This document shows, piece by piece, positions 17,208 through 26,938 of a DNA stretch of 40,050 nucleotides. Source of the stretch: Alphaproteobacteria bacterium bin52 (GTDB lineage: Bacteria > Pseudomonadota > Alphaproteobacteria > Thalassobaculales > Thalassobaculaceae); NCBI GenBank assembly GCA_002238645.1, contig MPMT01000042.1, positions 1-40,050 of the forward strand. Direction: 5' to 3'. Made by a program: the position numbers and the translations under genes. Position 1 is the first letter of the stretch, and the number at the start of each line of letters is the position of its first letter. The notes below the pieces were generated by a model. The model had not been told where the DNA came from, searched no databases, and was given only the letters and a program-made list of their open reading frames with translations.

Positions 17208-18173
17208 ATGACCACGCCCCCGCCCGGTCGCACCGACCTGCGGCCCTACCCGGTCGAAATCGCACCCCCGGACCTGTCGGCGCACCGTGCCGGCAATACC
17301 GGTGTTGCCTACTTCACCACCCTGGCGGCACCACGGCCCGGACCCCATGTGATGGTGACCGCGCTGATGCACGGCAACGAACTGTGCGGTGCCGTGGTGC
17401 TCGACCGGCTGCTGCGGGACGGCTTCCGGCCCGACCGGGGCCGGCTGACCCTGGGTTTCTGCAACGTCGCAGCCTATCTTCAGTTCGACCCGGACTGCCC
17501 GACGCTGAGCCGCTACGTCGACGAGGACCTGAACCGGGTATGGGATGAGGCGGTTCTCGATGGCGACCGCACCAGCCCGGAACTGGAGCGCGCAAGGGAG
17601 ATCCGCCCGCTCCTCGATGATGTCGACATGCTGCTCGACATCCACTCGATGCAGCACCCCACCGAACCGCTGATGCTGGCCGGACCACTCGACAAGGGAC
17701 GCCGGCTGGCCGAGAGCGTCGGGGTACCGGCCACGATCGTGCTCGACGCCGGCCACGCGGCGGGTCGACGCATGCGCGACTACGGACGGTTCGCGGACCC
17801 GGAGGCCCCCGGGGCGGCGCTGCTGGTCGAATGCGGTCAGCACTGGGCAGCCACGAGCGTGACCGTCGCCCGGGAGACCCTGGTGCGGTTCCTGGTCGCG
17901 GCCGGTGTTGCCGGACAGGACCGGTTCGACCCGGTCGCGTGTCCGGAGCAGACCGTGATCGAAGTGACCCAGCCGGTCACGGTGGAGACCAACCGGTTCC
18001 GGTTCTCCCGCAGCTACCTCGGCATGGAGATCATCGAGAAGGCGGGCACCGTGATCGGTCACGACGGTGACCGCGAGGTGCGCACTCCGCACGACCGTTG
18101 CGTGCTGATCATGCCTTCCCGCCGGCTTGGCCGGGGACAGACCGCGGTGCGGCTGGGCCGCATCATTGGCTGA
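17208..18173 (+). CDS. Succinylglutamate desuccinylase/aspartoacylase family deacylase
   Basis: A 321-residue zinc carboxypeptidase-like (M14-fold) enzyme. The zinc ligands are His55 and Glu58 in MHGNELCG and His146 in LLDIHSM. DLNRVW (107-112) is the family's substrate-binding Asn-Arg motif, and Glu208 in LLVECGQHW is the likely general base. Members hydrolyse N-acyl amino acids, or N-acyl groups on small molecules such as ectoine precursors; the true substrate is unknown. It follows the Rieske gene after 171 bp and overlaps the region before the AbrB-like gene, so the three probably form one unit. The ATG at 17208 is chosen because the upstream extension to 17061 is low-quality Arg/Pro sequence. 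Confidence 0.85.
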   Translation: MTTPPPGRTDLRPYPVEIAPPDLSAHRAGNTGVAYFTTLAAPRPGPHVMVTALMHGNELCGAVVLDRLLRDGFRPDRGRLTLGFCNVAAYLQFDPDCPTLSRYVDEDLNRVWDEAVLDGDRTSPELERAREIRPLLDDVDMLLDIHSMQHPTEPLMLAGPLDKGRRLAESVGVPATIVLDAGHAAGRRMRDYGRFADPEAPGAALLVECGQHWAATSVTVARETLVRFLVAAGVAGQDRFDPVACPEQTVIEVTQPVTVETNRFRFSRSYLGMEIIEKAGTVIGHDGDREVRTPHDRCVLIMPSRRLGRGQTAVRLGRIIG

Positions 18174-18252
18174 CCGGGAGGAGCCGGCTTCCGATACCGC
18201 ATCGGACCGGCGCGGCGGCGAACAGCTCACCACTGGACGGACCGGCGGCTCG

Positions 18253-19314
18253 ATGCTGCTGGCCATCATCATCGGCGCCGCCGGGGGCACGGTCTTCGCC
18301 CTGCTCAAGCTGCCCCTGCCGTGGATGCTCGGCGCCATGGTGTTCGTGACCGTCGCCTCGATCGCGGGGGCACCGGTCCGCCTGCCCCACATGCTGCGCC
18401 AGTGCATGGTCGTGTTCATCGGCACCATGCTCGGAAGCCAGTTCACGCCCGAGCTGCTCGACCGGGTCGGAGAATGGATGGTCTCGGTCGGCGGACTGCT
18501 GGTCTACGGCATTGCGGCGATGACGCTGGTGCTGGGTTATCTGCGCCGGTTTGGCGGCTACGATCCGGTTACCGCCTACTTTGCGTCGGCGCCGGGCGGA
18601 CTCAACGACATGACCATCATCGGCCGCGACATGGGCGGTGACGACCGGGTCATCGCGCTGACCCAGGCTTCGCGCATTCTGCTGGTGGTTCTGACCATCC
18701 CGGTGCTGTTCCGGATCTTCGGCGGCTACGAGCCTCCCGAGGGGCTGATCGCCGACGGGCCGGGCTTCGGCGACCTGCCGCTCGCGGAATGGGGCATGCT
18801 GCTCGGCTGTGCGCTGCTCGGCCCGGCAATCGCGCGGGCCTGCCGGCTGCCGGCCGCCTTCCTGCTCGGGCCGCTGCTGCTCAGCGCCGCCACCCATATC
18901 GCGGGATGGAGCGACGCGTCGCCCCCGGTCGTCCTGGTGGCGGCCGCCCAGGTCGTGCTCGGAACCGCGGTGGGATGCCGGTTTGCCGGAACCGGATACA
19001 CCGAGGTGCTCCGCATCCTGCGGACCTCGCTCGGGTCCGCCTTCCTGCTGATCTCAACCGCCACCGGGTTCGGATTGCTGGTCGCCGAACTTACCGGGCT
19101 TCCCTGGTACGTGGTCACCCTGGCCTACGCGCCCGGCGGGCTGGCGGAGATGAGCCTGGTCGCGCTCGGCATCGGCCAGGACGTTGCCTTCGTGGCCACC
19201 CATCACCTGTGCCGCATCGGGATGATCGTGCTGCTGGCGCCGCTCGGCTTCAGGCTGATCCGGCGCGCCTTCACGGCCCGCGGCAACGAAACCGTCAATC
19301 GCAGCCCAGGCTGA
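18253..19314 (+). CDS. AbrB family putative membrane transporter/regulator
   Basis: Integral membrane protein with an internal duplication. Two similar halves each carry a Gly-rich membrane motif: GAAGGTVFALLKLPLPWMLGAM at the N-terminus, FASAPGGLNDMTIIGRDMG mid-protein, and LAYAPGGLAEMSLVALGIG near the C-terminus. About ten helices are expected. The family (formerly labelled ammonia monooxygenase) has no firmly established function. The ATG at 18253 (353 residues) opens directly into the first helix; a TTG at 18166 overlapping the deacylase stop would add a charged 29-residue leader and cannot be excluded. The 3' end is antisense to the convergent hydrolase gene over 261 bp. Confidence 0.82.
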   Translation: MLLAIIIGAAGGTVFALLKLPLPWMLGAMVFVTVASIAGAPVRLPHMLRQCMVVFIGTMLGSQFTPELLDRVGEWMVSVGGLLVYGIAAMTLVLGYLRRFGGYDPVTAYFASAPGGLNDMTIIGRDMGGDDRVIALTQASRILLVVLTIPVLFRIFGGYEPPEGLIADGPGFGDLPLAEWGMLLGCALLGPAIARACRLPAAFLLGPLLLSAATHIAGWSDASPPVVLVAAAQVVLGTAVGCRFAGTGYTEVLRILRTSLGSAFLLISTATGFGLLVAELTGLPWYVVTLAYAPGGLAEMSLVALGIGQDVAFVATHHLCRIGMIVLLAPLGFRLIRRAFTARGNETVNRSPG

Positions 19315-20208
19315 GTCCCGGACCGCGTCGATCTCGGACAGGATTTCGTGCCGTGCGCCGGCAATCACCCGCAGCTCGCCTCTGCGCAGGTTCCGGAAAA
19401 GCCGCTGTTGCGCCCGGTTGGAGACGATCCGGTCGGCTCCCGCCTGCAGGATCAGCGCCGGTACGCCCGGATCCGCCGGTTCGCGATCAAGCGCCGCGAT
19501 GGAGGCATAGGCGGCGGCAAGCCAGCCATAGGTCAGGCCGACAACGGCCAGCCGCGGATCATGCTCGACCAGCGACAGGGTGCGGTGGAACCGGCGCCGG
19601 TCACGGGTCAGCCGGTTGCCCTCGAACCGGCCCCGTCGGGGAGTGACGGCGACCAGGCGTCGCGACAGGCCGAGGGCGACCGCGAGCCGGATCAGCAGCC
19701 GCAGCACCCTGCCGCCAACCCCGTCGGGCAGGATGTCGATCATCGGCGAGAGCAGGATCAGCCGGTCGGGGTGGATCCGGTGCGCCGCACGCAGGGCCAG
19801 GTGTCCCCCCATGGAATGCCCCATCAGGAACAGGCTCCGGCCATCGCGCACCGCAAACCGGCTTGCCCGCAGGATGCCGTCGAGATCTGCCAGGAGGTCA
19901 TCCATCGCCTCGACATGGACCAGCCCGCGGTCGGAGAGCGCACGGTCCGACAGCCCCTGCCCGCGCCAGTCCAGGCAGAGCACCTCGTGCCCGCGCGCCT
20001 GCAGCTCGCCGATCGTCTCCAGGTACTTCTCGATGAACTCGCTGAAGCCCGGGAGCAGGACGGTCCGCGCCCTCCCCGGACCGCGAAGGCGCGGCGGAAA
20101 GACGGCATAGCGCAGCCGGGTCCCGTCATGCGCGGTCCAGCAGTGCTCGATGCCTCCGTGATCGCGGATCGAGGAAACGCCAAACGGGGGCGTGGGGCGC
20201 GTGGTCAT
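19054..20208 (-). CDS. Alpha/beta hydrolase, lysophospholipase/monoacylglycerol-lipase-like
   Basis: Serine hydrolase with the catalytic triad Ser132 (GHSMGG, 130-135), Asp258 (AGADRIVSN) and His287 (GARHEIL). WRGQGLSDR (81-89) and LLPGFSEFIEKY fit the PldB/lysophospholipase group. A cap region spans about residues 155-240. The recognisable domain ends near residue 310; the remaining 75 residues are a Gln/Gly/Asp-rich tail encoded antisense to the AbrB-like gene, so the native stop may have been lost. The ATG at 20208 overlaps the potA-like stop as ATGA, placing it as last gene of the transporter operon. Confidence 0.85.
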   Translation of the reverse strand: MTTRPTPPFGVSSIRDHGGIEHCWTAHDGTRLRYAVFPPRLRGPGRARTVLLPGFSEFIEKYLETIGELQARGHEVLCLDWRGQGLSDRALSDRGLVHVEAMDDLLADLDGILRASRFAVRDGRSLFLMGHSMGGHLALRAAHRIHPDRLILLSPMIDILPDGVGGRVLRLLIRLAVALGLSRRLVAVTPRRGRFEGNRLTRDRRRFHRTLSLVEHDPRLAVVGLTYGWLAAAYASIAALDREPADPGVPALILQAGADRIVSNRAQQRLFRNLRRGELRVIAGARHEILSEIDAVRDSAWAAIDGFVAAGREGAPDQPEAERRQQHDHPDAAQVMGGHEGNVLADAERDQAHLRQPAGRVGQGDHVPGKPGKFGDQQSEPGGG

Positions 20209-21278
20209 GACGCGAGCACCACCGCGCAGTCCTCCGCCCAGTCGAGCACAACCTCGGTTCCAGGCCCCGGCAGCCGGTCCGCCGTGCGCGCCGCATTGGC
20301 GCGCGACACCCTGACCAGTCCATCCGGACCCGCCATGCAGCGGACCAGGTAAACCGACAGGTCGCCGCGATAGACGACCTCCTCCACCACTCCGGACAGC
20401 CGCCCCGCCGGAACTCCGCCCCGCGGCGCCATGGTGATCTTCTCCGGCCTGACCGCGATCCATACCTGTCGACCGGCCCCGATCCCGCGAGCCCGGGCGG
20501 TAACGCCGGGAAACGGGTGTGCCTGCGCGGTGCCATCGGCTCCGATCGTGGCCGGAAACAGGTTCACCTGGCCGATGAATGTGGCGACGAACCTGTCGGC
20601 CGGCGCCTCGTAGAGTTCGGCCGGGGGCGCCACCTGCCTGATGCGCCCGGTCTCCATCACCGCCACCCGGTCGGCCATCGAGAGGGCCTCCTCCTGGTCG
20701 TGGGTCACGATGATGAAGGTGATGCCGACCGTCTTCTGCAGCGTGACCAGTTCGAGCCGCATCTCGTCGCGAAGCCGGGCATCGAGGGCGGAAAGGGGCT
20801 CGTCGAGCAACAGCACCCGCGGCCGCTTGACCAGCGCGCGGGCGAGCGCCACCCGTTGGGATTCGCCGCCCGAGAGCTGGTGCGGCATCCTCTCACCATA
20901 GCCGGTGAGCCGGACCAGGCCGAGCGCTGCCTCTGCACGCTCATGCGCCTCGGCGCGGCCCGTGCCGGTCACGCGCAGGCCGTAGGCCACGTTGCTGCGC
21001 ACCGACATGTGCGGAAACAGCGCGTAGGACTGGAACACCATGTTCACCGGCCGCCGGTTGGCCGGTGTCCGCCCCACGTCGATCCCGTCGATGAAGACCG
21101 AGCCCTGGTCCGGATGCTCGAGCCCGGCCATGATGCGCAGCAACGTCGACTTGCCGCAGCCGGACGGCCCGAGCAGGGCGAAGAACTCCCCGGCCTCGAT
21201 CCGCAGCGAGACCTCCGCGAGCGCGGTCACCGCCCCGAACCGCTTGCAGATCCCGCCGACCCTGACAGCCTCGGTCAC
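20205..21278 (-). CDS. potA: Polyamine-type ABC transporter ATP-binding protein (PotA-like)
   Basis: A 357-residue importer ATPase. Walker A is GPSGCGKST (about 37-45), Q-loop FQSYALFPHMS, signature LSGGESQRVALARAL, Walker B VLLLDEPLSALD, H-loop IVTHDQEEA, and a TOBE domain occupies about residues 235-355. The GTG at 21278 gives a GTGA overlap with the potC-like gene; the open frame to 21314 only adds residues over that gene. It powers the PotB/PotC-like permeases encoded just upstream. The exact solute, whether putrescine, spermidine or a betaine-like cation, is not settled by sequence. Confidence 0.92.
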   Translation of the reverse strand: MTEAVRVGGICKRFGAVTALAEVSLRIEAGEFFALLGPSGCGKSTLLRIMAGLEHPDQGSVFIDGIDVGRTPANRRPVNMVFQSYALFPHMSVRSNVAYGLRVTGTGRAEAHERAEAALGLVRLTGYGERMPHQLSGGESQRVALARALVKRPRVLLLDEPLSALDARLRDEMRLELVTLQKTVGITFIIVTHDQEEALSMADRVAVMETGRIRQVAPPAELYEAPADRFVATFIGQVNLFPATIGADGTAQAHPFPGVTARARGIGAGRQVWIAVRPEKITMAPRGGVPAGRLSGVVEEVVYRGDLSVYLVRCMAGPDGLVRVSRANAARTADRLPGPGTEVVLDWAEDCAVVLAS

Positions 21279-22105
21279 GGTGCCGCTCCGGGCCGTGTCC
21301 GGTTCTGCAGCCACATGGCCACCACCGTCACCGTGACAGTGACCGCAATCAGCACCGTGGAGGCGGCATTGACCTCCGGCGTCACCGAGAAGCGGACCAT
21401 CGAATAGATCTTCACCGGGAAGGTCACGGTGTCCGGCCCGGACGTGAAGAAGGTGATGACGAAATCATCAAGGGACAGGGTGAACGCGAGCAGCGCGCCG
21501 GCGACCAGGCCGGGGCGCATGTGCGGCAGGATCACGTCGCGCAGCACCGCCCACTCGCCGGCGCCGAGGTCGCGCGCAGCCTCGGCCAGTTCGTCGTTGA
21601 AGCGGGACAGGCGCGCGCGCGCCACCACGGCGACGAAGGGAAAGCAGAAGGTGACATGGGCGATGGTGATCCGCGACAGGCTGATCGGCCACGGCAGGTC
21701 GCCCGGCCAGCCGATCCGCGCGAAGAACACCAGCATCGCGACCCCCATGCAGATTTCCGGGATGACGATCGGCAGCACCACCACACCCTCGCACAGCGGC
21801 TTCAGGCGAAACCGGAACCGCCACAGCGCATAGGCGGTCATGGCCCCGAGCACCGTGCTCACGACGGTAGCCGCAAGCGCGATCAGCAGGGAATTGCCGA
21901 AAGCCTCGACCAGGCCGTCATTCGCCATCGCCCGCTCGTAGTAGCGGGTCGTGAACCCGCGCCAGACAATGTTGCGGCGGCTGTCATTGAACGAGTAGGC
22001 AACCAGGGTTGCAATCGGCGCGTACAGGAACGCGAAGGTCGCGAGCAGGACCAGCCTGATCCAGGTACGGCGGGTGAACTCCAGCGGACCGGGAGGGATC
22101 CTCAT
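21275..22105 (-). CDS. potC: Polyamine-type ABC transporter permease (PotC-like)
   Basis: A 276-residue inner-membrane permease with about six helices. The start MRIPPGPLEFTRRTWIRLVLLATFAFLYAPI is typical PotC, and the EAA loop that docks to the ATPase is in ELAEAARDLGAGEWAVLRDVILPHMRPGL. The ATG at 22105 overlaps the potB-like stop as ATGA. The open frame reaches 22909, but that N-terminal part is a frame-shifted shadow of the potB-like gene and is discarded. Confidence 0.93.
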   Translation of the reverse strand: MRIPPGPLEFTRRTWIRLVLLATFAFLYAPIATLVAYSFNDSRRNIVWRGFTTRYYERAMANDGLVEAFGNSLLIALAATVVSTVLGAMTAYALWRFRFRLKPLCEGVVVLPIVIPEICMGVAMLVFFARIGWPGDLPWPISLSRITIAHVTFCFPFVAVVARARLSRFNDELAEAARDLGAGEWAVLRDVILPHMRPGLVAGALLAFTLSLDDFVITFFTSGPDTVTFPVKIYSMVRFSVTPEVNAASTVLIAVTVTVTVVAMWLQNRTRPGAAP

Positions 22106-22962
22106 CGGGCAGCCGGCCGGCGGACCGACAGTGACCTGAGCGCGAGCGCGCCGAAGGTGACATACATGAGCAGGAACGAGAGCGCGGAGCCGAACGGCCA
22201 GTCGTTGGCGCTCTTGAACTGTCGTTCGATGACGTTGGCGATCATCTGGCTGTCGGGGCCGCCGAGCAGGTCCGGGGTCAGGTAGGATCCAAGGGCGGGA
22301 ACGAAGACCAGCAGCGATCCGGACACGATGCCCGGAACCGCGAGCGGCAGGATTATGGTGATGCACACCCGCAGGTGCCCGGCACCGAGATCCGCCGCGG
22401 CCTCGACCAGGGACCGGTCGAGACGGTGGAGCGTTGCGTAAAGCGGCAGCACCATGAAGGGCAGGTGGACGTAGACCAGCCCGGCGACGACCGCCGTGTT
22501 GGTATAGAGCAGTGACAACGGCTCGAACGGCAGGCCGAACAGCTCCGACGCCCACCCGAGGGTGGCATTGACATGGCCTCGGGTCCGCAGCACGGCGATC
22601 AGCGCGTAGGTGCGGATCAGCAGGTTGGTCCAGAACGGCAGGATCACGAGCAGCAGCAGCAGCGGTCGCCAGCGCGGCGGAGCAAACACGATCCCCAGGG
22701 CCACCGGCAGCCCGGTCGCGAGGCAGATCACGGTGGTGAGCGCGGCAATCCACAGGCTCTTGGCGAGGATGCCGAGGTAGAGGGGATCGAGTGCGCGAAG
22801 GTAGTTGTCGGCGGTCCAGACTATGTCGACCGCGACCAGCCCCTGCTTCTCCCCGAAGCTCAGGATCCAGACGAAGGCGAGCGGCAGCAGGAAGAAGCCG
22901 GCAAGCCACAGGCCCGGAACGACGCCGGCAACCCGGAGCAGCGGTCCGGTGCCCGGTTTCAC
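22102..22962 (-). CDS. potB: Polyamine-type ABC transporter permease (PotB-like)
   Basis: A 286-residue permease with about six helices, beginning near VKPGTGPLLRVAGVVPGLWLAG. PFWTNLLIRTYALIAVLRTRG and the EAA loop SLVEAAADLGAGHLRVCITIILPLAVPGI are PotB/PotH features. I use the GTG at 22962, 26 bases after the potD-like stop; a CTG at 22992 overlapping that stop is a weaker alternative. The open frame to 23646 overlies the potD-like gene and is a shadow. Confidence 0.92.
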   Translation of the reverse strand: MKPGTGPLLRVAGVVPGLWLAGFFLLPLAFVWILSFGEKQGLVAVDIVWTADNYLRALDPLYLGILAKSLWIAALTTVICLATGLPVALGIVFAPPRWRPLLLLLVILPFWTNLLIRTYALIAVLRTRGHVNATLGWASELFGLPFEPLSLLYTNTAVVAGLVYVHLPFMVLPLYATLHRLDRSLVEAAADLGAGHLRVCITIILPLAVPGIVSGSLLVFVPALGSYLTPDLLGGPDSQMIANVIERQFKSANDWPFGSALSFLLMYVTFGALALRSLSVRRPAAR

Positions 22963-22988
22963 TGCCGGCTGCGTCGCCGCCGGCCGGG

Positions 22989-24059
22989 TCAGGCCGCCTG
23001 GATCCGGGTCCAGGCCTCGTCGTAGAGCCGGACCACCTCCGGACCCTGGTAGATCGCGGCCTCGCAGCGGGCCAGGGTGGCGTCCGGAGGGAATATTCCC
23101 GGATTTTCGGTGTAATCGGCCGGAAGCAGTACCTTGGCCGCCGCGTTTGGCGTGGCGTACCGGATGAAGTCCGCGATATCGGCCCCGACCCGCGCGTCGA
23201 GAATGTAGTTGATGAAGGCGTGGGCGTTCAGCGGATGCGGGGCTCCGACCGGAATGGCGAGGCAGTCCTGCCAGATGATCGAACCCTCGCGCGGAACCAC
23301 GTAGGACAGGTCCGGATCCTCCTCCATCACCTGCAGGATGTCGCCGTTCCATTCCATGGTGATGTCGACCTCGCCGGACAGCAGCAGGTCCTGGCCGTTG
23401 TCGGGAGCAAAGGTCCTGATGTGCTGCTTTTGCCCGGTCAGCAGTTCCTCGGCCTTGCGGATGATCGCCGGGTCCCTGGAGTTGAGCGGATGACCGAGGT
23501 ACTTGATAGCCGCCCCCAGCACCGTACTGGCATCGCCGAGCAGGGCGCAGCGTCCGGCGTAGCGATCGGAATCGAACAGCCACTTCCAGCTGTCCGGAAC
23601 GCCGTCGACCTTCGACTTGCGGTAGCCGATGCCCAGCGTTCCCCACATGTAGGGCATGGTGTGCCGCCTGCCCGGATCGAAGGCGGCATCGGCAAACGCA
23701 TCCTGCAGGTTCGCACGGTTGGGGATCAGCGAATGATCGAGCGGCTGAAGCATGTCGACCGCGATCATCCGCTCGACGTAGTCGTTGGTCGGCACGATCA
23801 CGTCATAGCCGGGATTGCCCTCGCGCAGCTTGGCGAACAGCTCGTCGCTGTCGGCAAACAGGTCCATCTTGACCGAGATGCCGCTGGCCGCACGGAAGTC
23901 GGCGAGCGTGCTCTCGCCGATGTAGGTGTCCCAGTTGTAGAAGTTGAGCCGCGGTTCCTCCGCGCCGAGGCCCGGCCGGGGCCGGATCGCGAACGCGGCG
24001 GCGGCAGCTCCGGCAAGCAGGCCGCGGCGGGAGAGACGGTCTCGTGCATGTTCTCTCAT
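22989..24059 (-). CDS. potD: Polyamine-type ABC transporter substrate-binding protein, Tat-exported (PotD-like)
   Basis: A 356-residue periplasmic binding protein. The N-terminus MREHARDRLSRRGLLAGAAAAAFA is a twin-arginine signal (Arg11-Arg12 followed by Gly-Leu-Leu) with an Ala-rich hydrophobic core; cleavage is likely near GLGAEE. The mature part starts LNFYNWDTYIGE, the standard PotD/PotF opening, and includes DVIVPTNDYVERM, MPYMWGTLGIGYR and MEWNGDILQVM. It should be exported folded by the Tat system encoded at 3711-5373. It is first of the four transporter genes and lies 46 bp after the formyltransferase-like gene. Confidence 0.93.
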   Translation of the reverse strand: MREHARDRLSRRGLLAGAAAAAFAIRPRPGLGAEEPRLNFYNWDTYIGESTLADFRAASGISVKMDLFADSDELFAKLREGNPGYDVIVPTNDYVERMIAVDMLQPLDHSLIPNRANLQDAFADAAFDPGRRHTMPYMWGTLGIGYRKSKVDGVPDSWKWLFDSDRYAGRCALLGDASTVLGAAIKYLGHPLNSRDPAIIRKAEELLTGQKQHIRTFAPDNGQDLLLSGEVDITMEWNGDILQVMEEDPDLSYVVPREGSIIWQDCLAIPVGAPHPLNAHAFINYILDARVGADIADFIRYATPNAAAKVLLPADYTENPGIFPPDATLARCEAAIYQGPEVVRLYDEAWTRIQAA

Positions 24060-24105
24060 GGCATGTCGTCCTCGACTGGGAATGGCGAAGGATCGCCCGG
24101 GCGGG

Positions 24106-25023
24106 TCAGGTCCCGAGCCGGCGTCCGGGTTCGAGTCCCGCCTCGCGGATGAAGTCGGCGGCAGCGACCTTCGCGCCCCTGCCGAGGCGAACCCGCCTGA
24201 CCCGGATGCCGCCGCGTCCGGCAGCCACGGTGAAGCTCTCCCCGTCGACGGCGCACACCCGACCCACCCGGCCCGAGGCCGGCGCCTTCTCGCAGTCGAA
24301 GATCTGCAGGGTCTCGCCGTCGAGCGTCGTCCAGGCGCCGGGCTGCGGATTGGAACCGCGGATCAGGTTGTAGACCTCCCCGACGGATCGCTTCCAGTCG
24401 ATCTCGACGTCGCCGGCCCGGCACCAGCTCTCGTAGGTCGCCAGCGACTCGTCCTGCGCAATGCGCGGCGGCGATCCCGACCGGACCAGGTCGATCGCCT
24501 CCAGCACCGCCGAGACACCGAGTTCGAAGATCTTGCCGAAGTACACCGAACCCAGGGTGTCGTCGGGCTCGATCGCCACCTGTTTCTGGAGCAGGATGTC
24601 GCCCTCGTCGAGCCCGTCGTCCGGCCAGAAGATGGTCAGGCCGGTATGCTCGGCCCCCCAGATGATGGGCCAGTTGATCGAGCTGGGACCGCGGTGCAGC
24701 GGCAGCAGTGACGGGTGAAAGCAGATCGTGCCCGACTTCGGCACCCGCCGGGCCGCCTCGGGGATGAACAGGGTGACATAGGCGAGCACCATGAGGTCGG
24801 CGTCGTGCGCCCGCAGGCCGTCGAGAACCGCCCCGTCGGAATAGTCGGCCGGCTGGTGGACCGGCAGGCCGTGCTCCAGTGCCGCCTGCTTGATCGGATC
24901 GAGCGGACGCCCCTCGACATCGGGCGCGGTATAGACGGCCACCACCTCGTCGGTTCCCCTTGCGACGATGGCGTCGAGACAGGCCCTGCCGAAGGCCTGC
25001 TGGCCGTTGATGACGATGCGCAT
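24106..25023 (-). CDS. Formyltransferase-fold enzyme, 10-formyl-THF hydrolase-like
   Basis: A 305-residue protein with an N-terminal formyltransferase domain and a C-terminal OB-like domain (from about residue 205). HPSLLPLHRGPSSINWPIIWG and IFWPDDGLDEGDILLQK closely follow the hydrolase domain of 10-formyltetrahydrofolate dehydrogenase. The catalytic His103 and Asp139 are 36 residues apart, as in FDH (106/142) and methionyl-tRNA formyltransferase (108/144). The Asn that FMT has two residues before its His is Cys101 here, so this is not the standard fmt gene. Activity could be formyl-THF hydrolysis or transfer of formyl to a small amine. It begins the potDBCA-like operon, which hints at one-carbon release from imported amines. 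Confidence 0.82.
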   Translation of the reverse strand: MRIVINGQQAFGRACLDAIVARGTDEVVAVYTAPDVEGRPLDPIKQAALEHGLPVHQPADYSDGAVLDGLRAHDADLMVLAYVTLFIPEAARRVPKSGTICFHPSLLPLHRGPSSINWPIIWGAEHTGLTIFWPDDGLDEGDILLQKQVAIEPDDTLGSVYFGKIFELGVSAVLEAIDLVRSGSPPRIAQDESLATYESWCRAGDVEIDWKRSVGEVYNLIRGSNPQPGAWTTLDGETLQIFDCEKAPASGRVGRVCAVDGESFTVAAGRGGIRVRRVRLGRGAKVAAADFIREAGLEPGRRLGT

Positions 25024-26187
<1,164 letters not shown>

Positions 26188-26196
26188 CGATCCCCG

Positions 26197-26925
26197 ATGC
26201 GGCCCGGCGCAATCCTGTTCGACCTCGACGACACGCTGATCTCGCCACACCTGCACCGCACGGTGTTCTGGAACGACGCGATCGCGGGTGCGTGGCGGGA
26301 AGACCCGTCCGGCGACCGTCCGCTGCCCGGCGACCTTGACCGGCTGGTGGATGCGGTCGACCGGGCGGCACGCCACTTCTGGTCGGATCCGGTCCGCCAC
26401 AGGAACGGCCGGCTCGACCTCGCGACCACCAGGCTGCGCATTCTCGATGCGGGCCTCGGGCGGGACGACCGGTTCCCTGCCGCGTTGCGAACCGAGATCG
26501 CCGATCGCTGCGGCCGGCTTATGCACGCCTCGACCCGGCTGTTTCCCGACGCCATCGCAACGCTCGAGGCCCTGAACGCGGAGGGCGTGCGGCTGGCCCT
26601 GGTCACCAACGGCGCCGGAGCGGTCCAGCGCGAGAAGATCGAACGGTTCGCGCTTGCCCGCCACTTTCGCCACGTCCAGATCGAGGGTGAGGCCGGCGTG
26701 GGCAAGCCGGAACCGGAAGCCTACCGCCGCGCGCTCGCAGCACTCGATGCACGTCCCGATGAGACGTGGATGGTCGGTGACAACCTCGAGTGGGAAGTCG
26801 CGGCACCGCAACGGCTCGGCATCCGCGGCATTTGGCGGGACCCGAGGGGCCGCGGCATCCTGCCCGGTCACGCCACGGTCTCGCCGGACCGGACCATCGC
26901 CCGTCTCGAGCAGTTGCTCGATTAG
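26197..26925 (+). CDS. HAD family hydrolase (subfamily IA)
   Basis: A 242-residue phosphatase-like enzyme. Motif I is DLDDTL (Asp9 nucleophile, Asp11 acid), motif II the Thr in LALVTNGAG, motif III the Lys in GVGKPEPEAY, and motif IV GDNLEWEV. The inserted helical cap between residues 18 and 100 places it in subfamily IA, like YjjG/GPH phosphatases. Substrate is unknown. It starts 9 bp after hemB and ends 13 bp before the CaiC-like gene, so it is cotranscribed with both. Confidence 0.85.
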   Translation: MRPGAILFDLDDTLISPHLHRTVFWNDAIAGAWREDPSGDRPLPGDLDRLVDAVDRAARHFWSDPVRHRNGRLDLATTRLRILDAGLGRDDRFPAALRTEIADRCGRLMHASTRLFPDAIATLEALNAEGVRLALVTNGAGAVQREKIERFALARHFRHVQIEGEAGVGKPEPEAYRRALAALDARPDETWMVGDNLEWEVAAPQRLGIRGIWRDPRGRGILPGHATVSPDRTIARLEQLLD

Positions 26926-26938
26926 CGGACGGGCCGCC

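Noticed and set aside
22106..22909. N-terminal extension of the PotC-like frame
   Set aside because: It is Arg/Ala-rich and out of frame with the PotB-like gene it covers; the ATG at 22105 gives a normal PotC.
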